A stretch of 51,616 nucleotides of DNA, taken from assembly GCA_904419545.1 (NCBI GenBank), contig CAJFRY010000019.1, positions 1 to 51,616 of the forward strand. The letters run 5' to 3'. A model generated the notes under the pieces. It saw only the letters and a program-made list of their open reading frames with translations. It ran no database searches and was not told where the DNA came from. The DNA comes from Candidatus Woodwardiibium gallinarum (lineage in GTDB: Bacteria; Bacillota; Clostridia; Oscillospirales; CAG-382). How positions within the stretch are numbered: position 1 is the stretch's first letter; each line of letters begins with the position of its first letter. A program made the position numbers and the translations under genes. This document shows positions 7,529 to 15,436 of the stretch, one piece after another.

Positions 7529-8356
7529 ATGATGACTATAGGCGTCTGTGTATCGCTTTCCCGCAAGCCGGTCGCGGAATGCTTTGAAAGCATCACAAAG
7601 ATGGGCTTTCACCACTGCCAGCTAATGAGCTGGGACCGTTCGCTGCGCACGCCCGAGAAGGCGGAGGAGATCAAAGCGGCGTGTAAAAAATATGAGGTGA
7701 CGGTCACCGCGCTTTGGTGCGGCTGGAGCGGCCCGACCGCGTGGAACTTTTACGCCGGGCAGGAAACGCTCGGGCTTGTGCCGCCCGCTTATCGCTTTGC
7801 GCGGATGCAGGACCTGACCGACGGCGCCGACTTTGCCGAATCGCTGGGCATCACCGACGTCGTGACGCATATGGGCTTTGTTCCCGAAAACCCCTACGAT
7901 GCGCTTTATCCCGGGTTCGTGGCCGCGGTGCGGAGTGTGGCCGCGCATTTGCAGGCAAACGGCCAGTATCTGCTGTTCGAAACCGGGCAGGAGACACCCG
8001 TCACCCTGCTGCGTCTGTTTGAGGACGTGGGACTGCCCAACCTTGCTGTCAATCTCGACCCCGCCAATCTGATCCTGTACGGCAAGGCCAATCCCGTGGA
8101 TGCGCTTGACGTAATCGGAAAATATGTCCGCGGGATTCATGGCAAGGATGGCTGTTATCCTACCAACGGACATGATCTCGGACTTGAAACGCCGATGGGG
8201 CAGGGAAAGGTGGATTTTCCCGCGCTGCTGAAGGGGCTCCATGCGCTCGGCTATGACGGCTGCATCACCATTGAACGTGAAATTGAAGGCGATCAGCAGA
8301 CGGCCGATATTCTCGCCGCGCGCGATATGCTGCGTTCTATCCTCGAAACGCTGTAG
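7529..8356 (+). CDS. Sugar phosphate isomerase/epimerase family protein (AP endonuclease 2-like TIM barrel)
   Basis: A 275-residue TIM-barrel protein of the xylose-isomerase-like family. Likely metal ligands lie in LLFETGQE, NLDPAN, GIHGKDG and IEREIEG (Glu, Asp, His and Glu in the usual order along the barrel). Relatives isomerise or epimerise sugars, ketoses or inositols with Mn or Mg. Start: ATG 7529 immediately followed by a second ATG, with GAAAGGACGG upstream; earlier in-frame starts lack a ribosome site. It is transcribed alone from the promoter at 7400-7428 and ends before a terminator at 8464. The substrate is unknown. Confidence 0.8.
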   Translation: MMTIGVCVSLSRKPVAECFESITKMGFHHCQLMSWDRSLRTPEKAEEIKAACKKYEVTVTALWCGWSGPTAWNFYAGQETLGLVPPAYRFARMQDLTDGADFAESLGITDVVTHMGFVPENPYDALYPGFVAAVRSVAAHLQANGQYLLFETGQETPVTLLRLFEDVGLPNLAVNLDPANLILYGKANPVDALDVIGKYVRGIHGKDGCYPTNGHDLGLETPMGQGKVDFPALLKGLHALGYDGCITIEREIEGDQQTADILAARDMLRSILETL

Positions 8357-8463
8357 CGTCGGCACGGAAAACAGGCGGAATTCTTTTTGCAAGGCAAACG
8401 CCGTTTATGCGTGTTTCGGGCTGCTGCATCGCCCTGTGCGTTTTTCTTATGAAAGTCAGAAAA

Positions 8464-8499
8464 GGCGCCGCTGTGCTCTTCTTGCACGGCGGCGTTTTT
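8464..8499 (+). terminator. Rho-independent terminator after the isomerase gene
   Basis: CGCCGCTGTGC (8466-8476) pairs with GCACGGCGGCG (8484-8494) with one wobble and a 7-base loop, followed by TTTTT. Confidence 0.75.
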
Positions 8500-8699
8500 G
8501 CGGCTGCGGGGCGGAAGGCCGTATGCCGTTGGAAAAAGCGTCTATTTCCGGCGCGGCTGTTCCGTTGCGGAAGCGTTTGTTTTTCTCTCCGCTGTTTTTA
8601 TGACGTCCGGTATGTAAGAGAGAACCGTAAACGGCTTTAGCTCGAACGCCGATGCGCTGCGGGTCATTCCATGTGGTTTTCGTGCTTCGTCCCGCTTCC

Positions 8700-8738
8700 C
8701 TCTATGCCCAACGCCGCTTTGCGTCGTTGGGCATAGAG
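8700..8738. repeat. Solitary palindrome of the 12-13 kb repeat family
   Basis: CTCTATGCCCAACG (8700-8713) and CGTTGGGCATAGAG (8725-8738) are exact reverse complements around GCCGCTTTGCGT. The core (CAACGCCGC, three bases, GCG-CGTTG) is that of the class A palindromes at 12.35-12.9 kb. The surrounding interval 8500-9142 shows no gene. Confidence 0.6.
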
Positions 8739-9142
8739 GCTTATATTTCGCCCGAACGGGGATATGTCCTTTATCTCTTTCCTTTGGTTTCTGTATCGAA
8801 TGCCAATCTCGACGCTTCAATCGTGCTTATAGAAATAGCTGACCCCTGCGGCTCTCGAGAGATTTTCCTGCGCCAATCCTCTTATTTTCCGGCATGTTGA
8901 GATCATAATTCCCAATTCGGGCAGTCGGTTTCATCTCGTCCCTGTCATTCCGGTTTCCGTTCCTCTCATCTTCTGCTGCGGGCTTTGCGGTATTTTTTTC
9001 CCGTAACGAACGATGTACGGTTTTGGCTTTTGAAATCCTTGCGGTTCCTGTAGCGCATATGGGATATGCCGAAACGTCAGCGCTGACGCACACCGCCGCG
9101 AGATATGTGCCCGCTTGCGCATGAAAAGCAGTTTTACAGGCT

Positions 9143-9349
9143 TTATTTCAACATTTTCGGATTATCGGTTCTTTCCAAAAGATAGTCGACCGACACTTGA
9201 AAGTAATCGGCGATTTTGATAAGATCGCCGAGCGCCGGTTCGCGTTCGCCGGTTTCGTAGCGGCTGATCGTGTTCTGGTTCATATGCAGCGATAACGCCA
9301 GTTGCACCTGCGATATGCCCTTCGCCTTGCGAATTTCTTTCAATCTCAT
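9143..9349 (-). CDS. XRE-family HTH regulator
   Basis: A 68-residue protein consisting of one Cro/C1-type helix-turn-helix: RLKEIRKAKGISQVQLALSL, then NTISRYETGEREP and IADYFQVSVDYLLERTD. The length is typical of small stand-alone repressors. ATG at 9349 is preferred over upstream in-frame ATGs because AAGGGGGA lies just before it. It diverges from the membrane-protein gene at 9434. The 80-base gap holds two tandem near-palindromes (9371-9415) that overlap the -10 of the rightward promoter, so it probably represses that gene and perhaps itself. Confidence 0.9.
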   Translation of the reverse strand: MRLKEIRKAKGISQVQLALSLHMNQNTISRYETGEREPALGDLIKIADYFQVSVDYLLERTDNPKMLK

Positions 9350-9362
9350 CGTTGATTCCCCC

Positions 9363-9415
9363 TTGACATTATTATCCCACAATGGTATAATGAAAATATC
9401 CCGATATGGTATAAT
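9363..9415. promoter_or_regulatory. Rightward promoter with two tandem operator-like repeats
   Basis: TTGACA (9363-9368), 17 bases, TATAAT (9386-9391), with TGG before the -10. The -10 lies inside an imperfect palindrome at 9371-9391 (ATTATcCC-acaat-GGtATAAT). A second, similar copy at 9396-9415 ends again in ATGGTATAAT. The two copies are 24 bases apart. Confidence 0.65.
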
Positions 9416-9433
9416 ATGCAATGGAGGTCAAAA

Positions 9434-10207
9434 ATGAAAAATAAGCTTTCTTTTTTACTGCTCATCGCAGGCGGCGTGCTTGCTGCGCTTCGGTTATCCG
9501 CGTTTGCGGCGCTGCCGGCGCCTGCAGTCGCTGTCGCCGGCGGCTTTTTGCTCGGGTTTTCGTATCTTTTGTTCAACTCCGTTTATGCGGGAACCGTTTG
9601 GGGGGTCCGCATCAAAAGCTCCGGCGCGGGCAGCTTTAAGCAGATTTTCGGCGCGGTTGGCTTGGTGATCGGCGGCTTCTCGCTTGTGCACACGGGTCTG
9701 GAACTGTTTGTGTCGCTGTTTGCGGGGGAGATTGTATACTGTCTCGTGCTTTTGCTCTGCTTTGCCGTACCGTTGGCCGTCGGTCCTTTGCTCGGGAAGG
9801 TCTTTTCGGAAAGGACGCTTGCGCGCGACCGCAACGCGCTGGTTTTGGGGAATTATCCGCTTTTTCAGGAGCTGGATGCCGAGCTCGGGCGGGCGGCGTA
9901 TTTTGTCGTCAGCTTTGAGGGCGTGGCGCTGTTCTCGGAGGCCGACTACTGCTATGCCGTTTATCCGTATGAGGACTATCAACTCGGCACGTTGACGACG
10001 CCCGCGCAGGTAGCGCTGGTCGGGACTTATTTTGTGCAGCGGTACAGCAAAACGTATACATATAAGGTGGATGTTGAAATCATCCCCGGCGAGCCCGGCA
10101 GAACTGTCGTTGCGGTCGGAACAGGCGGCATCGGCGTTGCACGCGTACAGGGGACGCCCGATAAGCGGCTGTTTCGAAGTTATATATTTCAAAGAAAACG
10201 TTCCTGA
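9434..10207 (+). CDS. Integral membrane protein of unknown function
   Basis: A 257-residue protein. The first 125 residues hold four hydrophobic segments: LSFLLLIAGGVLAALRL, AVAVAGGFLLGFSYLLF, IFGAVGLVIGGFSLVHTG and IVYCLVLLLCFAVPLAVG. The rest is a soluble domain rich in Tyr and beta-strands (YCYAVYPYEDYQLG, YTYKVDVEIIPGE). No family was recognised. ATG at 9434 follows GGAGG. The operators and the XRE gene diverging on the left suggest it is the regulator's main target. A zinc-ribbon membrane protein follows 68 bases later and may be co-transcribed. Confidence 0.75.
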   Translation: MKNKLSFLLLIAGGVLAALRLSAFAALPAPAVAVAGGFLLGFSYLLFNSVYAGTVWGVRIKSSGAGSFKQIFGAVGLVIGGFSLVHTGLELFVSLFAGEIVYCLVLLLCFAVPLAVGPLLGKVFSERTLARDRNALVLGNYPLFQELDAELGRAAYFVVSFEGVALFSEADYCYAVYPYEDYQLGTLTTPAQVALVGTYFVQRYSKTYTYKVDVEIIPGEPGRTVVAVGTGGIGVARVQGTPDKRLFRSYIFQRKRS

Positions 10208-10275
10208 AGCTCTTTCGCCCATACAGCAGGGCGATGTATGAGCGTGCCATAAAAAAGGATGGAGGGGAGATATAT

Positions 10276-10692
10276 ATGTTTTGTACGAAATGCGGGAAGG
10301 AGCTTCGGGATGGTTCTGCCTTTTGTGACGCCTGCGGCGCGGTGCAGGGGACGCGGGAGGCGGCTTCGCCCGCCGGGAAAGCGATAAACACGAATGATTT
10401 TACAGTAAAAGGTGTACATGCGAGCCTGCTTTGCGGGTTGAGCTACTTGCTTTTCACGGTAGCGGCTGTTTGCTGGCCTCTCGTGTATGTTGCGTCATGG
10501 GCGAAAGCGGGCATGATCATTGCTTCGCTGTGCGGCATTCTGTTCGGTGTTTTAGGCTTTGTAAAACTGCGCGGTGAGTTCAAACGAACCGGTTTGGTTA
10601 AGCTGTATTCGGAACAGATAATGTCTGTCGTTGCCGCAGCGCTTTGCGGCTTGATGATGGTTGTTGGCATTGTGATTGCATTTGCGAATTGA
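10276..10692 (+). CDS. Zinc-ribbon membrane protein
   Basis: A 138-residue protein starting MFCTKCGKELRDGSAFCDAC, a canonical zinc-ribbon cap (two CxxC knuckles) as found at the N-terminus of many Clostridial membrane proteins. Three hydrophobic segments follow: LLCGLSYLLFTVAAVCWPL, AGMIIASLCGILFGVLGF and VVAAALCGLMMVVGIVIA. ATG at 10276 has GGAGGGGA upstream. It lies behind the membrane protein at 9434 and before a strong terminator. The function is unknown; the zinc ribbon is clear. Confidence 0.8.
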   Translation: MFCTKCGKELRDGSAFCDACGAVQGTREAASPAGKAINTNDFTVKGVHASLLCGLSYLLFTVAAVCWPLVYVASWAKAGMIIASLCGILFGVLGFVKLRGEFKRTGLVKLYSEQIMSVVAAALCGLMMVVGIVIAFAN

Positions 10693-10750
10693 AGCTCTGT
10701 GCGTTCGGCGAGAAATATTTTGAGCGTAAGCCGAATCGTTCGGGAAGAAT

Positions 10751-10788
10751 ACAAAAGGAGCTTGGCGGGCTGGCCAAGCTCCTTTTGT
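10751..10788. terminator. Bidirectional-looking terminator hairpin
   Basis: ACAAAAGGAGCTTGG (10751-10765) and CCAAGCTCCTTTTGT (10774-10788) pair perfectly over 15 bases with an 8-base loop. The T-rich distal arm closes the 9434-10692 unit. Confidence 0.75.
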
Positions 10789-11072
10789 ATTTATGCCCGG
10801 AGAAGGCGCTTCCGTTTTATTTTTTTCCGAACAAGTTTGGCTGGGATACGTTTTTAACGTTTTGGGATAATAATGATAATTGCAATAATAATGAAAAAAT
10901 TTCCATTCCCTGCAAGGCACACAATTACGGCTGCCGATTTTTGGCGCGTGCCGAAATGCGATGTTTGTACATATATTTTACCCGAATCGCGCAAATTAGT
11001 AACGTTGCAAAGAATCAAAATGACGCGAACAAAACGAAAAAAGCAAATGAAAAGGGAAAGGCAAAACTCTGT

Positions 11073-12113
11073 ATGAAAAAGAGACTTTTTAGTCCGATCC
11101 TGCTGTTGTTCCTTGTTTTTCTCCTGCTGCAGAGCGGTATGCAGACGGCGTTCGCCGCCTCCGACGCCGCGCTTGAGACAGCCGTCCGGCCCGGCGAGCT
11201 GCTGATCCCCGGCGGCAATGCCTTCGGAATCAAGCTGTTCACGAAAGGCGTGGTCGTGATCGGCGTAACCGACGTGCAGACCGCCTCCGGCCTGACCACG
11301 CCTGCGGCCGACGCGGGACTGGAGGTCGGCGACGTAATCGTGGAGATTGACGGCCGCGAGGTCAATACAGCCGAGGAAACAAAGGCGCTTATCGGCGCCT
11401 GCGAGGGCCGTTCGCTTTCGGTCGTGTATGAGCGCGACGGCGAGCGGGTCAGCACCGTGCTTACGCCGCAGCTTGACGCGGCGGAGAACGAGTACCGCGG
11501 CGGCGTGTGGGTCCGCGACTCGACTGCCGGCATCGGCACCGTGACCTATGTCAACGCGGCCGACGGCAGCTTCGGGGGATTGGGGCATGGCATCTGTGAC
11601 GTCGAGACCGGCGAACTGCTGCCGATGCTGCGCGGCGTCGTCGTCGACGTGGAGATTACCGGCGTGGAAAAGGGACGCAAGAATGACCCCGGCGAACTGC
11701 GCGGCAGCCTGTCGCCCTTTCGCTGCGGCCTGCTGGCGCAAAACACGGGCGTAGGCGTGTTCGGCAGCTTTGACGAGCTTCCGGCGGATTTGGGTGAAGC
11801 GATTCCCGCTGCGGCCGACAGCGAGGTGGAGACCGGAAAGGCTTACATCCTCAGCACATTGGACGGGCATACCCGTGAGCAGTTTGAGATCGAAATCACA
11901 AAGTTATCCACCGATACGGAATCAAAGAATATGGTGCTTAAGGTCACGGACGAGCGGCTGCTTGAAAAGACCGGCGGCATCGTGCAGGGGATGAGCGGCA
12001 GCCCGATCATCCAGAACGGACGGCTGGTCGGCGCAGTGACGCACGTGATGGTCAACGATCCCACGCGCGGCTACGGCATCCTCATTTCACGGATGCTTGC
12101 CGCCGCCGGATAA
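11073..12113 (+). CDS. spoIVB: SpoIVB-type serine peptidase (PDZ + S55 domain)
   Basis: A 346-residue protein. An N-terminal hydrophobic segment (about residues 7-28) would export it into the space around the forespore. A PDZ domain follows (about 55-125; GLEVGDVIVEIDGREV). The S55 peptidase domain has GGLGHGI with His172 and GGIVQGMSGSPII with Ser308, the expected catalytic residues. In Bacillus, SpoIVB signals from the forespore by cleaving SpoIVFA, which releases pro-sigma-K processing. The protein is shorter than the Bacillus one (about 425 residues), mainly at the N-terminus, as is common in Clostridia. ATG at 11073 is followed directly by the signal-anchor. It is good evidence that the host sporulates. 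Confidence 0.9.
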   Translation: MKKRLFSPILLLFLVFLLLQSGMQTAFAASDAALETAVRPGELLIPGGNAFGIKLFTKGVVVIGVTDVQTASGLTTPAADAGLEVGDVIVEIDGREVNTAEETKALIGACEGRSLSVVYERDGERVSTVLTPQLDAAENEYRGGVWVRDSTAGIGTVTYVNAADGSFGGLGHGICDVETGELLPMLRGVVVDVEITGVEKGRKNDPGELRGSLSPFRCGLLAQNTGVGVFGSFDELPADLGEAIPAAADSEVETGKAYILSTLDGHTREQFEIEITKLSTDTESKNMVLKVTDERLLEKTGGIVQGMSGSPIIQNGRLVGAVTHVMVNDPTRGYGILISRMLAAAG

Positions 12114-12265
12114 GCGGATTCGGAACGGAATAAGAGCGTATATCTGCGGGAAAGGAACGCGGTCGACGGCGAAGCTGTCGGCCGCGCTGTTTTTTGAGGC
12201 CGGAATCGCCCGCCGAACGCCGGAACCGCAGTGTGCGCCATCCCGGGGAAAGCGAGATTTTATAC

Positions 12266-12983
12266 AAATGCTCTGTGCCGCTATGCGGCGCAGGGCATTT
12301 GGGGGGGGAATGGAGTTATTTTGCGTATTTTTTTTCTTAATTTAATATACGGGCAACGCCGCTATGCGGCGTTGCCCGTAGAGGGGAGGATGCGGTGATT
12401 TTTGAATGTGTACCAGGGGGATTGCACGAAATTGGCTCTGTGTATGACAAGTCAAATTTTTTGTGTATGCCGCACGCTCCGGATGCCCTGCGCCGCTATG
12501 CGGCGCAGGGCATCTGAAAGGAAAAAGCGAATTTTTATATCAATGCCCCGCGCCGCACAGCGGCGCAGGGCATTTGGGGAAATGGAGCTATTTGGCGTTT
12601 TCTTTCTTAAATATACGGGCAACGCCGCATAGCGGCGTTGCCCGTATAGAAGGGAGAGAATGCGATAATTTTTGAATGCGCGGCGTTGCGGATTATTTCT
12701 TGTGTTCCGGTGCGTTGAGAAATGCATCGGGAAAAATGGATGCGCGCAGCAAGGCTGCCGAATCGATTCCCAACGCTTCCGAGATATCGAAAAGTGTTTC
12801 TAACGAATCATTTTGCGCCATATTCGGCATTTTGATAGCTTAATTGTTTTTTATTGGTATTTATACTCCAAATGTGCAACGCCGCTGTGCGGCGTTGCAC
12901 ATAGAGAAAGGAAGAAAAGTCAATTTGCTTTTGCGTATGCTGCACACTCCGGATGCCCTGCGCCGCTATGCGGCGCAGGGCAT
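12266..12983. repeat. Field of seven alternating palindromic repeats (two classes)
   Basis: Class A palindromes have GGCAACGCCGC around a 3-base centre, at 12348-12380, 12612-12648 and 12872-12902 (the last has GTGCAACGCCGC). Class B have ATGCCCTGCGCCGC, at 12266-12300, 12482-12514, 12542-12574 and 12953-12983. Arms are 14-17 bases and mostly perfect, with centres TAT, ATA, CAC or TGT. Flanks repeat too: the stretch between the B and A copies at 12296-12350 recurs at 12571-12614, and CACACTCCGG or CACGCTCCGG precedes two B copies. The order B-A-B, B-A, A-B suggests duplication of a composite unit. No credible gene overlaps these palindromes. Confidence 0.85.
12693..12842 (-). pseudogene. C-terminal fragment of an XRE-family regulator
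   Basis: Read on the minus strand, this stretch gives ETLFDISEALGIDSAALLRA and ends FLNAPEHKK followed by a stop (12695-12693). This matches the last third of a Cro/C1-type regulator and resembles the corresponding part of the broken XRE gene at 13300 (FFNIADALGIPPGLLIQEAS). The helix-turn-helix half is missing; homology stops just before the class A palindrome at 12872. It is best read as a relic truncated by insertion or deletion at the repeat field. Confidence 0.6.
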
Positions 12984-13138
12984 TGATAGTAAAATATTTA
13001 TATGATGATTGCTTATTGCGCAAGCCATATGACGATTTCTGAAATTATATATTATCCGAAAAAAACATATGTGGCAAAAATATTTATTTGACCAAAAATC
13101 GAAAAAGAGATTGCCTGAATCCATCAAATATTTTCAAT

Positions 13139-13227
13139 GCTCACAAAATGCAGCATATGCTCACTACAATTGTTTGATATATAATTATAAATTTTTCCAT
13201 CTCTCACAAATAATTACATGTGCTCAC
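13139..13227. promoter_or_regulatory. Phased direct repeats (GCTCAC-type) upstream of the broken XRE gene
   Basis: GCTCAC occurs at 13139, 13159 and 13222, and TCTCAC at 13202. The spacings are 20, 43 and 20 bases, and the two pairs are 63 bases apart (six helical turns). Flanking bases also match between the pairs (CTCACAAA, then CAT.TGCTCACTA.AATT), so this is an old 63-base tandem duplication placed just upstream of the promoter. The remainder of 12984-13236 is AT-rich and without a gene. Confidence 0.5.
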
Positions 13228-13236
13228 TATAATTTG

Positions 13237-13265
13237 CTGAAATAAACGAATGTTTATAGTATAAT
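13237..13265 (+). promoter_or_regulatory. Promoter of the XRE/paralogue unit
   Basis: CTGAAA (13237-13242), 17 bases, TATAAT (13260-13265), 35 bases before the start codon. The -35 is weak, which would suit control through the repeats just upstream. Confidence 0.5.
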
Positions 13266-13299
13266 AAAAATACAATCATTTCGATGGAGAAGGTTTATT

Positions 13300-13584
13300 A
13301 TGTCCAAAGAAGTCACGGAAAAGAATAGGGAATTATTTATACGTATGAGTATTATTATTTCGACAAACCGTAAATTAAAAGGCTGGTCGCAGGAGTAACT
13401 TGCCGAATTGGTCGGCGTAAGCCGCTCCTTGATTAGCGCAATAGAAGCACCGCGACTTGCCTATAATTTCACGCTGGACGTCTTCTTCAATATCGCCGAT
13501 GCTTTGGGAATTCCGCCCGGTTTATTGATTCAAGAAGCGTCCAAAAACACATTTTATCAGGATGTTGAAAAGAATAATTTATGA
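13300..13584 (+). pseudogene. XRE-family regulator interrupted by one in-frame stop
   Basis: ATG at 13300 with GGAGAAGG upstream opens a 94-codon frame that reads as a complete Cro/C1-type repressor, except that codon 33 is TAA (13396-13398). The text before the stop is RKLKGWSQE and after it LAELVGVSRSLISAIEAPRL. The usual residue here is Gln, as in the typical SQEQLAELVGVSR, so a single C-to-T change (CAA to TAA) explains it. The frame continues cleanly to TGA at 13582-13584, which overlaps the next ATG as ATGA. It is either a very recent pseudogene, a sequencing error or a readthrough site. Confidence 0.8.
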
Positions 13585-14090
13585 ATGAGTTCAACGCCAA
13601 AGAAGAAACGCCGCTCTCCCTCCCTCTGGAGCGGGATTATCGCCCTGCCGAGCCGGTGTCCGACGAAAAAGTCGTGGAATTTGTCCGCGACTTGAAAGAG
13701 AAGGGGCTTTTCACCCTTTATAAGGAAATGTTCGCCCGCCTGACGCGCGTTGTCGTCCCCGAGTACAAAGAAGCGTTTGAACGCCTTGTCGTCCGGCTCG
13801 ACAGCCTTGCCCGCGCGCGGGGCGGCCGAATCCGCGCCGATGTGGACACGACGGTTTTTGAAGCCTCCATCGAGGTGATCCTGCCCTTTTTCGAGTTCGG
13901 CAATTTCAATGAAAAAGAACTGCTGCGGCAGCTCACCGACGCGTACAGCATCAGCTTCGAGCCGACCGACGACGGCTGCGTGCGGCTGCAGATCATTGCG
14001 CCCTATTTCGACATAGTCATTCCCGGCGCGCTGCCGATGGACGAAAAAATGATCGCGCTGCTCGAAGAGCTGTTCGGCGACGATTTTTGA
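13581..14090 (+). CDS. Acidic protein of unknown family (paralogue of the next gene)
   Basis: A 169-residue acidic protein with no signal peptide or membrane segment. The central block (about residues 75-145, GGRIRADVDTTVFEASIEVI through GCVRLQIIAPYF) aligns with the corresponding block of the protein at 14112, and both end in a short acidic helix, LLEELFGDDF here. The family was not recognised. The start overlaps the stop of the broken XRE gene (ATGA) and has only a weak GAAAAG upstream, so translation may depend on coupling to that gene. It probably acts in the cytoplasm as a partner of its neighbour. Confidence 0.75.
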   Translation: MNEFNAKEETPLSLPLERDYRPAEPVSDEKVVEFVRDLKEKGLFTLYKEMFARLTRVVVPEYKEAFERLVVRLDSLARARGGRIRADVDTTVFEASIEVILPFFEFGNFNEKELLRQLTDAYSISFEPTDDGCVRLQIIAPYFDIVIPGALPMDEKMIALLEELFGDDF

Positions 14091-14111
14091 TCTGCGGGAA
14101 GGAGTATGACG

Positions 14112-14552
14112 ATGAACGCGTATGAACGCAGCTACAAGCGCGCCGGTGCGGACGGCGAAGCGAATTCCGCCCTGATTGAAACGCTGCGCGCGGACGGAAT
14201 TTTCCGCGTCCTTGCGCCCCAACAGCAGCCGCTTGTCGAGGAGCTGGTCGCGCAGCTTGACCGGCAGGCGCAGCGGCGGCGGGGACGCATCCGCGTGCTG
14301 CTGACGCCCGGCCGGCTCTATATGTCCGTCGAGGTTGTCCTGCGGCGGTGCGAGTTTGAGACGCCCGAATCCGAATACCTGTTCGACGCGATCGCGCAGA
14401 ACGCCGTCCGCGTCAGCATTGATGCGGAGTCCGACGGCATCCACCTGTTTGTGGCTATCCGCAACCGTGACGAGGAAGCGGAGGCGCGCTCGAAAAGCTA
14501 CAAGATGGACGACGATTTTCTGCGTATGCTGCAAGACTTTTTCGAAGAATAG
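14112..14552 (+). CDS. Acidic protein of unknown family (paralogue of the previous gene)
   Basis: A 146-residue soluble protein. RRRGRIRVLLTPGRLYMSVE and the following VRVSIDAESDGIHLFVAI match the same region of the preceding protein, and the C-terminus DDDFLRMLQDFFEE mirrors its acidic tail. ATG at 14112 is preferred to ATG at 14106 because AAGGAG (14099-14104) is then 7 bases away instead of 1. It follows the previous stop by 21 bases. The two genes look like a divergent duplication that might form a heterodimer. Nothing in the sequence reveals a biochemical activity. Confidence 0.75.
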   Translation: MNAYERSYKRAGADGEANSALIETLRADGIFRVLAPQQQPLVEELVAQLDRQAQRRRGRIRVLLTPGRLYMSVEVVLRRCEFETPESEYLFDAIAQNAVRVSIDAESDGIHLFVAIRNRDEEAEARSKSYKMDDDFLRMLQDFFEE

Positions 14553-15436
14553 CGCGGCCCGCGCAAGCGGCAGCCGTCCCCGAACGGACGGTTGCCTGCC
14601 GGCATACGTTCCGGCAGCGGCGGGCGCAGCGCTTATGAAGGCCGCGCGTGAAGCAATCCGCACGCTTGGAAATCCGACAGCCGTTTCCGCAGAAGCACAG
14701 CGCCGCCGTGCGGCATACAGTGTGGGAAAACGGGGCGGCTATCCCTTGCGCAGAACCGCGGCGGGAATAAAGCTGCGCGCTCTCCCGCCTGTGTGTACCG
14801 CCTCACACTCAAAACTTGCCGCAAGCGCTCCCGTCTTATGCGCGCCGTGCCGCACGTATAAGACTGTCAAAAAAGGGATTTGCGGGATTCCGCCTAAGGG
14901 CCGGCGCCGTCGGGAATGTCCTTTTCCGGAAGGCTTTGAGGGGATATATAGGGTTTTGGGGCAAATCCCAATTGGATTTTATCGGCAAGCGGACACGTGC
15001 AGCGCCGCGCAGGGACGCCGCACGTATATGTTAAAGGCAGGAAGGGATGCGCAGGCCCTGCGGTCTGTGCCGCTGTGCAGCGCAGGCCGTTTGTATAAAA
15101 GTCCGCGTTGTTTCTCGTCTTGCAATGAAAAGCGGTTCGGTTTTCATACCTTCAAAAGTATGCCGGCAACACAAGGGATGCGCATTTGTCTGCGGCGCTT
15201 ATGCGCAACGTTCCACAAGGGAATCGAGGTTGAAAAAAACATCATTTTTGTACAGAAAAAGGCTCGTTCCCCCTGCGCCGCTCGTCCCGTTTGATTAAGT
15301 GTCTACCTTATATAAAACGGTGCAAGCTCTGCGGCGCACGCTTTGCCGCGACATTCAGCGGGTTCTGCGGCGGATGTCTCCGGCTGCCTTTCCCGCACGG
15401 CGCGGACGCCTTCTTCGGGCGGCGGTTCGGGGGCGT
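14553..15436. other. Interval without a recognisable gene
   Basis: Open frames occur because the DNA is GC-rich, but none has a ribosome site or a protein-like composition. GTCTTAT and ATAAGAC (about 14831-14861) form a weak hairpin. No other structure was seen. Confidence 0.4.

Noticed and set aside
11000..11072. Sporulation-specific (sigma-G) promoter of spoIVB
   Set aside because: I could not find a convincing pair of -35 and -10 elements, although such a promoter would be expected.
12402..12675. Small proteins with repeated PCAAMRRRA-like text
   Set aside because: They are translations of the palindromes themselves and have no start signals.
12266..12983. CRISPR array
   Set aside because: The repeats are long palindromes of two classes with uneven spacing, the flanks repeat as well, and there are no cas genes.
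14335..15294. Long plus-strand frame starting in the second acidic paralogue
   Set aside because: It is in another frame of a real gene and then runs through GC-rich non-coding DNA; composition is Arg/Ala/Cys-rich and no start signal is present.
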